Assembly: GCA_002309425.1 (NCBI GenBank)
Contig: DBXD01000073.1
Coordinates: forward strand, 8,912-28,896
Length of the DNA: 19,985 nucleotides
From: Cyanobacteria bacterium UBA1221
GTDB taxonomy: Bacteria; Cyanobacteriota; Vampirovibrionia; Gastranaerophilales; Gastranaerophilaceae
Reading direction: 5' to 3'
A model generated the notes under the pieces. That model was not told where the DNA came from. It worked only from the letters and a program-made list of their open reading frames with translations, and ran no database searches. Position 1 is the first letter of the stretch, and each line of letters starts with the position of its first letter. The position numbers and the translations under genes were made by a program. Of the stretch, positions 14,396 through 19,985 are shown piece after piece.

Positions 14396-14419
14396 ATGGT
14401 GCGTTGGTGAGTGCACCAT
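14396..14419 (-). terminator. Hairpin between orphan gene and dtd
   Basis: ATGGTGC (14396-14402) and GCACCAT (14413-14419) form a perfect seven-base-pair stem with a ten-base loop, three bases after the stop of the orphan gene at 14422. The downstream run on the minus strand (ATATTTACTATGACTGTTTTT) is only weakly T-rich, so it may terminate partially. Confidence 0.45.
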
Positions 14420-14421
14420 TA

Positions 14422-15597
14422 CTAAAATTCAGGGTGAAATTCATTAGGGTATGATTCAGGGTACATTTTATAATACCAATCTATGCTCTCTTGCGTGGAA
14501 TCTAACCACTCGTTAATGTCTTTTTTCCATGTTGTTGGCTGTTTTTCAAGGATTTCAAGAAGTTTATTTCTAAAATCATAGCATATAGGATTAGGAAGTT
14601 TTTGAAATGTCTTGTCAATCCCTATAAGTTCATCGGTAGTGATATTTTCGTTATAATGTATCATTTCCCCAAGCTCTCTAAATCCGAGTGCGAACCTGTG
14701 CTGTGTTTCAGGATTTTCGACAGTTTTTTCGTATAGTTCTACGGCTGTATTATATTTTTTTTCGGTATTTATACCAATTATAAAATACCAGTCAAGAAAT
14801 TCTGTATTAAGGTGGTCTCCTTCTGTTTTTTTTGAATATGCCTTGGGTAAAATCGTTTTTATATATTTTGCCCCATAGTCATTTTGTACCGCACTCAAAT
14901 ATGTACATATTGATGAATCATAATATTTATTCTTACAGCAAAAATCAAAAATATCTTTGCACACTTTAGCTTTTTCTTCAGAAGAAATACCCGCACATAT
15001 TTTTCCCAAATCACCCAGCAATTGAGTTGACATAAATTTTTCGTAATTGCTGTCAATGTGCATTAAAAAGTCCTTTGCATACTTATTTTTCATAAAATGC
15101 AATAAAATTTTAGGTCCCGAGCAGTCGCCAAACATTCTATCATAACTACTTGCAGATATAGTATAATCAGGATGTTTTAACAAAAAATCCAAAGCACTCT
15201 TTTTGGCGTCTAAACTTTCTTCAGAATCAATATTTTCATAAAAAGATATAAATGTCTCAGGGTTATTTAAACCTACCTCTGTAATAATCGGACTATCTGC
15301 TTTTATATCTTTAGATAAAACGTAATTAATAAATTTCAATTTATATTCGTTATCCACACATTCGGATTTTAGGAGGGGGGCTTTAATACGCATATAAGCA
15401 TCTGCAAATAATTCTTGGTGCTTGGGATTAGTAAAAAGTTTATCTAATTTTTTGTAATAATCAACATCAGAAGAGCCAAAAGCTATATCCTTTTTTCGGA
15501 CAAAATTATCTGGTTGGTTTTGGATGTTTACAGAATTCTTCTTTTTCTCTCTTGCATATACATTTATATTACATAAATTAATACCGTATACTTTCAT
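14422..15597 (-). CDS. Orphan helical-repeat protein with N-terminal 'DIAFGSS' motif
   Basis: The 391-residue protein matches no family I can name. It begins MKVYGINLCNINVYAREKKK, and near residues 37-42 has IAFGSS, resembling the SFG motif of the orphan protein at 10106. The rest is a long series of amphipathic helices of ~30-40 residues, which suggests an alpha-solenoid (HEAT/TPR-like) fold for protein contacts; no repeat consensus is clear. Cysteines are frequent (about nine) but not clustered. There is no signal peptide. ATG 15597 follows GAAAGGAT at good spacing; a TTG at 15612 would add five residues without a ribosome binding site. It is the first gene of a short minus-strand pair with dtd and is divergent from ffh. 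Base composition is like its neighbours. Confidence 0.65.
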   Translation of the reverse strand: MKVYGINLCNINVYAREKKKNSVNIQNQPDNFVRKKDIAFGSSDVDYYKKLDKLFTNPKHQELFADAYMRIKAPLLKSECVDNEYKLKFINYVLSKDIKADSPIITEVGLNNPETFISFYENIDSEESLDAKKSALDFLLKHPDYTISASSYDRMFGDCSGPKILLHFMKNKYAKDFLMHIDSNYEKFMSTQLLGDLGKICAGISSEEKAKVCKDIFDFCCKNKYYDSSICTYLSAVQNDYGAKYIKTILPKAYSKKTEGDHLNTEFLDWYFIIGINTEKKYNTAVELYEKTVENPETQHRFALGFRELGEMIHYNENITTDELIGIDKTFQKLPNPICYDFRNKLLEILEKQPTTWKKDINEWLDSTQESIDWYYKMYPESYPNEFHPEF

Positions 15598-15752
15598 AAT
15601 ATATCCTTTCAAATTTTTATACTATATCAAAACATGTAAAAGTAGTTTTTGTTAATTTTTTGAATATGGATTAATAATTTGTTACAAAGAATGTACTTAG
15701 AAAGGCAATAAGGCGTTAATTAATTGAAAATAGAGAATAAAAAGAGGAATGG

Positions 15753-15765
15753 TTGAACAGTTCAA
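15753..15765. promoter_or_regulatory. Short perfect palindrome upstream of ffh
   Basis: TTGAAC, one A, GTTCAA: a 13-base perfect palindrome 100 bases upstream of ffh. Its GAAC/GTTC halves recur in the longer inverted repeat at 15799-15835, so both may be bound by one regulator. Otherwise the 267-base gap 15598-15864 contains no gene or RNA I could identify. Confidence 0.3.
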
Positions 15766-15798
15766 AGGTTGAAGGATTTTTAACTGTACAAAACAATG

Positions 15799-15835
15799 TA
15801 ATGAACTAAATGTCTTATCGACTTTTAGTTCATTA
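15799..15835. repeat. 12-bp perfect inverted repeat at the ffh promoter
   Basis: TAATGAACTAAA (15799-15810) and TTTAGTTCATTA (15824-15835) are exact reverse complements separated by 13 bases. Within those, after a T/T mismatch, GTC pairs with GAC around a five-base loop. The right arm overlaps the expected -35 region of the ffh promoter. It could be an operator, or a terminator/insulator stem, though no T-run follows. Confidence 0.6.
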
Positions 15836-15849
15836 ATATTTTATTTTCA

Positions 15850-15858
15850 TGCTAAAAT
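15850..15858 (+). promoter_or_regulatory. Extended -10 promoter element of ffh
   Basis: TGCTAAAAT forms an extended -10 element (TG-n-TAAAAT); TTCATT at 15829-15834 is a possible -35 at 18 bases. Transcription would start around 15864-15866, on or next to the ffh start codon, so the mRNA may have no leader. No ribosome binding site is seen before the ATG, which fits. Confidence 0.5.
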
Positions 15859-15864
15859 ACTGTT

Positions 15865-17268
15865 ATGTTCGACAGTTTGAGTGAAAAATTACAAAATATT
15901 ATAAGAAACACCGGGGCTAAAGAGCTTACGCAGGATAATATGCAGGAGGCTCTCAGAGAAATCCGCCGTGCATTGTTGGAAGCAGATGTTAATCTCAGAG
16001 TCGTAAAAGCATTTATTTCGGCTATAAAAGATAAAGCAGAAGGTGAAAATATTGTTCAGGGAGTTAATCCTTCCCAGCAATTAATCAAAATTGTTAATGA
16101 TGAATTGATTGAGCTTTTGGGAAAAGAATTAAAACCTCTGGATTTATCTGCAAATCCCACGTTAATAATGATGCTCGGGCTTCAGGGTGCAGGTAAAACC
16201 ACGTCATCGGCAAAACTTGCGGTTAAATTAAAAAAAGAGGGGAAAAAGCCGCTTTTGGTTGCATGTGACGTATATCGCCCCGCTGCAATTACCCAGTTAC
16301 AAACTCTCGGCAAAGAAATTGAAACCGAAGTTTTTACAATTCCTGATTCAACAGACGTTCAGAATATTGTTAAGAGTGCTATTGAATACTCAAAATCAAA
16401 CGGTTATGATGTATTAATTCTTGATACTGCCGGCAGATTACAGATTGATGTTGATATGATGGCAGAGTTGCTGCTTATAGACAGAGTTTTCTCGCCTCAG
16501 GAAAAACTTCTTGTAATTGATGCTATGACAGGGCAGGAATCTGTTAATGTTGCTGAAAATTTCGATGCTCAATTAGGTTTGACGGGTCTGGTTTTAACAA
16601 AATTAGACGGTGATTCAAGAGGGGGTTCCGCTTTAAGTGTTGTCTATTGTACGGGAAAACCCATAAAATTAACCGGAACAGGCGAAAAACTAAATGCTTT
16701 GGAAAATTTCTATCCCGAGAGAATGGCAAACAGAATTCTCGGAATGGGCGATATAGTTTCTCTTGTTGAGCGGGCGCAGGAAGTTTTTGACGAAAAACAG
16801 GCGCTTGAACTCGAAGAAAAAATGAGCAAGGACAAATTCTCGTTTAATGATTTCTTAAAAATGCAAAAACAAATGAAGCTGTTCGGTTCAATGGGGAATA
16901 TTCTCGGAATGCTTCCGGGACTGAATATTGCAAGGGATGACCGAGATAAAATTACCCACGAAAGCGAAAAACAGTTTAAAAAAATGGAAGTCTTTATACA
17001 AAGTATGACTCCTGAGGAAAGAAATAACCCCGATATAATTGACACAAGCAGAAAAAAACGTATTGCCCGCGGCTGCGGTCTGGATTTTAATGAAGTTAAT
17101 ATGTTCATAAAACAGTTTAACCAGATGAGAGCAATGATGGGCGGTATGATGAGCATGAAAAATATGTTTTCTCATGTGGGACAAAATGGCGGTGACTTTA
17201 ACCCTCACAGCAAACAGGGACGTCATGCAATGTCTAAGGCTATGAAAATGATGCGCCGTTTTAAATAA
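15865..17268 (+). CDS. ffh: Signal recognition particle protein Ffh (SRP54)
   Basis: The 467-residue GTPase has the full Ffh plan. The N-terminal helical bundle starts MFDSLSEKLQ and carries ALREIRRALLEADVNLRVV. The G domain has GLQGAGKTT (105-113), DVYRPAA, DTAGR (187-191) and TKLDGD (245-250). The C-terminal methionine-rich M domain (~330-467) has MRAMMGGMMSMKNMF near its end. Ffh with 4.5S/SRP RNA binds signal sequences of nascent membrane proteins and delivers ribosomes to FtsY. The RNA-binding segment reads RKKRIARGCGLDFNEVN, where most bacteria have GSG in place of GCG. No SRP RNA gene was seen in the flanks. The start codon has no Shine-Dalgarno and lies at the predicted transcription start. 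No clear terminator follows. Confidence 0.98.
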   Translation: MFDSLSEKLQNIIRNTGAKELTQDNMQEALREIRRALLEADVNLRVVKAFISAIKDKAEGENIVQGVNPSQQLIKIVNDELIELLGKELKPLDLSANPTLIMMLGLQGAGKTTSSAKLAVKLKKEGKKPLLVACDVYRPAAITQLQTLGKEIETEVFTIPDSTDVQNIVKSAIEYSKSNGYDVLILDTAGRLQIDVDMMAELLLIDRVFSPQEKLLVIDAMTGQESVNVAENFDAQLGLTGLVLTKLDGDSRGGSALSVVYCTGKPIKLTGTGEKLNALENFYPERMANRILGMGDIVSLVERAQEVFDEKQALELEEKMSKDKFSFNDFLKMQKQMKLFGSMGNILGMLPGLNIARDDRDKITHESEKQFKKMEVFIQSMTPEERNNPDIIDTSRKKRIARGCGLDFNEVNMFIKQFNQMRAMMGGMMSMKNMFSHVGQNGGDFNPHSKQGRHAMSKAMKMMRRFK

Positions 17269-17358
17269 TATTTTTCAGTATTTTGAATGATAACAAAGTT
17301 TTTTATATGTGTTAGTATCTGAGTAATTGCGGTGTAACATGGAGATACTTTGTAATTA

Positions 17359-18153
17359 ATGGCAGATGATTTCGTGCTAGAACCGGAAGCAGAAAAAGAG
17401 ATTATTGACTCGGAGTTGAAGAAATTCAACTGGGGTGCGGCTGTCTTTTGTTTTATTTGGGGATTATTTAACGGTGCATTCCTCAGATGTATTGCAACCT
17501 ATATGGTTGCTCTGGTTCTTGTGGGTGTTGTTTTGCTTACTGTTCCCGATAAAATTTATGCCGTCGTTGTATTTGCATTGTTTTTGTTTTATCTGGGCGT
17601 AAAGGGCAGCTCTTGGGCCTGGGAACAGAAAAAATGGAAAGATGTCCGACATTTTGTTGTTGTTCAGAACAGATGGAATATGGCGGCATTAGTTGTTTTC
17701 GGAATATTTTTTATTGTCCCGATGTTGAGTTTTATGGTTATTTATCTTATTTCGGGGGAAGCCATCTTTAAATCCATATCCGCAATGAGATTACCCGATA
17801 AAGATGATCCGTTCGTTGAACTTTTTTTGACCGACGTGAATGTAACAAGCGCTGCAAATGAAGATGTGATTATTGATTACCTGATAAAAGATAAATCTGA
17901 TGTTTCTGAGAATAAATATACAAGGTATAATAAAAATACGGTTAAGGTAGATTCTTCTCTGTTTTCGCCGAAGCAGGATGATACAGAAACTTTATACACA
18001 TTTAAAAAAGAAGCAATATGCAAACTGAAAAAGAAAAATTGCTACATTATAAGATACAAATATGAAGAGAATAAGGTTTTCCCTGTGGCAAAGATGTACT
18101 TTGATTCTGTCGGCAAGTATAAAACCGTAAAATTATTGTCAAAACAGCAATAA
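17359..18153 (+). CDS. Membrane protein with four helices and a C-terminal soluble domain
   Basis: The 264-residue protein has an acidic N terminus (1-22), then KKFNWGAAVFCFIWGLFNGAF and further membrane segments at about 26-40, 43-61, 66-82 and 108-132. Between the third and fourth lies GVKGSSWAWEQKKWKDVRHF. This 'FNWGAAxFxxxWGxxN' plus 'G..G...AW..K.W' pattern resembles small uncharacterised membrane families (DUF2628-like). The C-terminal ~125 residues are polar, with a CKLKKKNC pair, and could be a periplasmic or cytosolic domain. Function is unknown. GGAG lies 14 bases before ATG 17359, rather far. It follows ffh on the same strand by 90 bases and may be co-transcribed. It ends six bases before the convergent pflA stop. 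Confidence 0.7.
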   Translation: MADDFVLEPEAEKEIIDSELKKFNWGAAVFCFIWGLFNGAFLRCIATYMVALVLVGVVLLTVPDKIYAVVVFALFLFYLGVKGSSWAWEQKKWKDVRHFVVVQNRWNMAALVVFGIFFIVPMLSFMVIYLISGEAIFKSISAMRLPDKDDPFVELFLTDVNVTSAANEDVIIDYLIKDKSDVSENKYTRYNKNTVKVDSSLFSPKQDDTETLYTFKKEAICKLKKKNCYIIRYKYEENKVFPVAKMYFDSVGKYKTVKLLSKQQ

Positions 18154-18159
18154 TTAATG

Positions 18160-18921
18160 TTATTGGGGTACAGAAATATTCATCCCTTCAAGAATATATC
18201 CTCTTGCTTCAAGAGCCTGTTCTTTTGTAAGCGGAGCGACTCCTTTTAGCGGGTATTCTATTTTCAAACTCTCGTATTTTGGAACAGCCATATCGTGATA
18301 CGGTAATACGTCCAGTGCGGCGACATTGTTTAAAGTTTTTAAAAATTTCCCGAGCCGGATGAGGTATTCTTTGTTAAATGTAATCTCCGGTACAACAACG
18401 TGCCTTATCCATACAGGTTTTGATTTTTCTGACAAATATTTGGCAAATTCCAGAATATTTTTATTAGAATGGCCTGTTAATTTTTTGTGTTCTTCATCAT
18501 CAATATGCTTGATATCCAATAACACCCAATCGGTATAATCCATCAGAACATCAAATTTTTCGGTATTATCAGGCGTAAAAGTTATTCCGGAAGTATCAAG
18601 CGCCGTATTAATATTTTTTGCTTTTGCTTTTTTAAATAACTCTGTTACGAAATCTATTTGCAGTAAAGGTTCTCCGCCAGTTACGGTTATTCCGCCTTTT
18701 GCAAATTCTTTTACTCCGTCATATTGGTTTAAGATTTCATCAACGGTTTTAGGATTATTTTTGTTTATATCCCAAGTGTCCGGATTATGACAATACTTGC
18801 ACCGCATAGGACACCCTTGGAAGAATACAACAAAGCGTATTCCGGGCCCGTCGACGGTCCCGCAGGATTCTATTGAATGTATGTAGCCGTATATTGTATC
18901 TGCCATATTCTTAATCTGCAT
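18160..18921 (-). CDS. pflA: Pyruvate formate-lyase activating enzyme
   Basis: The 253-residue radical SAM protein has the activase-type cluster motif CPMRCKYC (C-x3-C-x2-C, 4Fe-4S) after SCGTVDGPGIRFVVFFQG. It also has the SAM-binding TVTGGEP block, DTSG, LLDIKH and a VVVPE strand, in the order seen in PflA. Length fits the single-cluster PflA type (E. coli 246) without extra ferredoxin domains. It uses SAM and one electron to take a hydrogen from the glycine of pyruvate formate-lyase. The target is probably the separate glycyl-radical domain protein at 19657-19896, encoded 736 bases away on the same strand. ATG 18921 follows GAAGGAAGG closely; a second ATG at 18906 is possible but poorly spaced. 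The intervening opposite-strand gene means pflA must have its own promoter. Confidence 0.95.
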   Translation of the reverse strand: MQIKNMADTIYGYIHSIESCGTVDGPGIRFVVFFQGCPMRCKYCHNPDTWDINKNNPKTVDEILNQYDGVKEFAKGGITVTGGEPLLQIDFVTELFKKAKAKNINTALDTSGITFTPDNTEKFDVLMDYTDWVLLDIKHIDDEEHKKLTGHSNKNILEFAKYLSEKSKPVWIRHVVVPEITFNKEYLIRLGKFLKTLNNVAALDVLPYHDMAVPKYESLKIEYPLKGVAPLTKEQALEARGYILEGMNISVPQ

Positions 18922-19101
18922 ACCTTCCTTCTAATACTAATTATCCCAGAATACAATAATTCTGTCAAAGTTGTTGTTTACATAAACTATAAATTTTAAC
19001 CTATCCAATTAATATTAAAGCTTCTTAATAATTGAGGCAATTTTTACGGCAAAAAATACTTTATATATGCATAGGGGACAATAATACGAGGAGAATTTAT
19101 T

Positions 19102-19653
19102 ATGGGAAATCCAAAGGTAACACCGGCAAGTTGGAATATGTACACAGGTGTGCATTCAATCCAATTTTTAAATGGCAATAATCTGTCAGGAGTAAAATTC
19201 GGCGTCAATACGAATACAACTCAAACTTCTTATAATTTAATGGGTCTTGGCGGTTATGATTCAAGTACAAAACAACCTTGTTTTGTTGCTTTGGGTACGG
19301 TTGAACAAAAGTACAATCCGGACAACAATAAGGTATGGGTTAGTCAGGAATTGTACGGGGAGGCTCTGGTCGAAAAAGGAGTGTTTGCTTCTAAAGTGAC
19401 CTATACGCCCGTAAAAGTAAATGCGCAACTCGGTAAAGTAAACGTCAGTTTTACTCCGAGAGCGGCGGTAAATTTTAACGGAGAAAGTATTACACCCAGA
19501 ATCGAAACTCTTACAACTGTCGCCGCACCTCTGACCAAGGATAACAAACTTTCAGCGTATGCTCTGTTTCAGACTTATGATACTGCACACTTATTCAGTC
19601 CGGGCACTAACAATAACATGAGTATTAATGCCGGATTAACGTACACGTTCTAA
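19102..19653 (+). CDS. Beta-barrel-like protein without signal peptide
   Basis: This 183-residue protein is rich in Asn, Thr, Gly, Val and Tyr, with alternating polar/hydrophobic strands (GVKFGVNTNT, KVTYTPVKVNAQL, KVNVSFTPRAAVNF, SAYALFQTYD), and ends NAGLTYTF. A final Phe with aromatic or hydrophobic residues at alternating positions before it is the C-terminal signal recognised by the outer-membrane barrel assembly machinery. No signal peptide is present, and an in-frame TAG at 19072-19074 rules out an upstream extension. The start ATG has a strong AGGAGA site. The lack of an export signal conflicts with an outer-membrane role, so it may be a truncated duplicate, an unusual export substrate, or a soluble beta-protein. 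It lies between pflA and the PFL genes but on the other strand; stop codons with the next gene are three bases apart. Confidence 0.65.
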   Translation: MGNPKVTPASWNMYTGVHSIQFLNGNNLSGVKFGVNTNTTQTSYNLMGLGGYDSSTKQPCFVALGTVEQKYNPDNNKVWVSQELYGEALVEKGVFASKVTYTPVKVNAQLGKVNVSFTPRAAVNFNGESITPRIETLTTVAAPLTKDNKLSAYALFQTYDTAHLFSPGTNNNMSINAGLTYTF

Positions 19654-19656
19654 TTA

Positions 19657-19896
19657 TTATATTGACTTATGGAACGTTCTTGAAATAACATCGTCCTGTT
19701 GTTCTTTAGTTAATTTATTAAAATTAACCGCATAACCCGAAACCCTAACTGTTAATTGAGGGTATTTTTCAGGATGAGCCTGTGCATCAAGCAAAGTTTC
19801 ACGGTTGAACACGTTAACATTCAGGTGATGCCCGCCTTTTTCCACGTATCCGTCAAGCAGATTTATTAAATTTTCTTCCTGCATTTCTGTTGTCAT
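19657..19896 (-). CDS. Separate glycyl-radical domain of pyruvate formate-lyase (GrcA-like)
   Basis: A 79-residue protein almost identical in plan to the last ~70 residues of PflB: NLINLLDGY, GGHHLNVNV, NRETLLDA, HPEKYPQLT, then RVSGYAVNF with the radical-bearing glycine at residue 54, and finally TKEQQDDVISRTFH. It resembles the spare-part protein GrcA/YfiD, but lacks that protein's ~50-residue N-terminal part and begins where the PFL C-terminal domain starts. The ATG at 19896 has an excellent ribosome binding site (GGGGAGA). It follows by 17 bases the stop of a gene whose last residues fit the preceding part of PFL, so it is probably one half of a split enzyme. With the core it would cleave pyruvate and CoA to acetyl-CoA and formate, after activation by PflA. 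Confidence 0.9.
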   Translation of the reverse strand: MTTEMQEENLINLLDGYVEKGGHHLNVNVFNRETLLDAQAHPEKYPQLTVRVSGYAVNFNKLTKEQQDDVISRTFHKSI

Positions 19897-19913
19897 AATA
19901 TCTCCCCTTATTA

Positions 19914-19985
19914 TTAATTTAAATTAGTATCACAACATCCGCAATCGAAATTGACCTTCAAATCGCCGAGGAAAACTTCATCTTT
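19914..19985 (-). CDS. 3' end of a gene, probably the PFL catalytic core lacking its glycyl domain
   Basis: Only one minus-strand frame is open from the right edge. It encodes KDEVFLGDLKVN, then FDCGCCDTNLN, then TAA at 19914-19916. KDEV at this place fits the 'LGKDEEVRKTNL' segment that immediately precedes the C-terminal glycyl domain in ordinary PflB, and the neighbouring gene restarts at NLINLLDGY. The fragment ends with a Cys-rich tail (C-G-C-C) not found in ordinary PFL. With 23 residues the identity is an inference from position and a short match. The active-site Cys-Cys pair would lie outside the window. The two genes are in different frames, so this is not a simple in-frame stop. Confidence 0.55.
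   Translation of the reverse strand, partial: KDEVFLGDLKVNFDCGCCDTNLN

Noticed and set aside
15799..15835. Terminal inverted repeat of a small mobile element
   Set aside because: The arms are only 13 bases apart, with no target duplication and no second copy seen in the window; an operator or hairpin is simpler.
15598..15864. SRP RNA gene next to ffh
   Set aside because: No GGAAGCAGCC-like apical loop or GC-rich hairpin was found on either strand of this gap.
19657..19985. Frameshifted or broken pflB
   Set aside because: The two halves are in different frames, but the gap has a stop followed by a strong ribosome binding site and ATG, and the first half ends in residues unlike PFL, which fits two intact genes better than a sequencing error.

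Overview
This AT-rich window probably comes from the chromosome of a gut-associated, non-photosynthetic cyanobacterium relative (Gastranaerophilales / 'Melainabacteria'). That placement is an inference. It rests on the base composition, the mix of flagellar export genes with fermentative glycyl-radical metabolism, the cyanobacterial look of the acyltransferase and serine acetyltransferase, and several orphan proteins sharing a short N-terminal 'SFG'-like motif. No rRNA, tRNA, CRISPR array, transposase or phage gene was seen.

Layout. (1) 3-491: the 3' end of a PlsC-type acyltransferase. (2) 488-4282, minus strand: a compact flagellar export operon in the order fliM/N-type switch protein, fliO, fliP, fliQ, fliR. 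The switch protein is built like type III secretion SctQ (two SpoA domains), FliP lacks a signal peptide, and FliQ carries a long extra tail. (3) 4427-7319, plus strand: tag (DNA repair), cysE (cysteine synthesis), then a GT2 glycosyltransferase with an unusual cysteine-rich C-terminal domain. (4) 7305-9186, minus strand: folC and an upstream orphan gene. (5) 9378-10591, plus strand: two orphan genes, closed by a strong bidirectional terminator at 10618-10648. (6) 10665-13763, minus strand: a translation-linked operon of a zinc-ribbon/RGG-repeat protein, rimM, trmD and a small secreted protein, followed by a second small secreted coiled-coil protein. (7) 13921-15597, minus strand: dtd and a helical orphan protein. 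(8) 15865-18153, plus strand: ffh, behind a large inverted repeat and possibly leaderless, then a membrane protein. (9) 18160-19985: the pyruvate formate-lyase region. It holds the activase pflA, a separate 79-residue glycyl-radical domain gene, and the 3' end of what looks like the PFL core gene. A beta-barrel-like gene sits among them on the other strand.

How the genes fit together. ffh, rimM and trmD belong to a cluster often seen as ffh-rpsP-khpA-rimM-trmD-rplS. Here the slot normally held by rpsP and the KH-domain RNA-binding protein is filled by a lineage-specific protein that looks RNA-binding: a Cys4 zinc ribbon, RGG repeats, and two copies of a new 'LPLP' domain. This protein and the split pyruvate formate-lyase are the two most interesting observations. 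In the latter, the radical-bearing glycine sits on its own small polypeptide, translated from its own strong ribosome binding site directly behind the presumed core.
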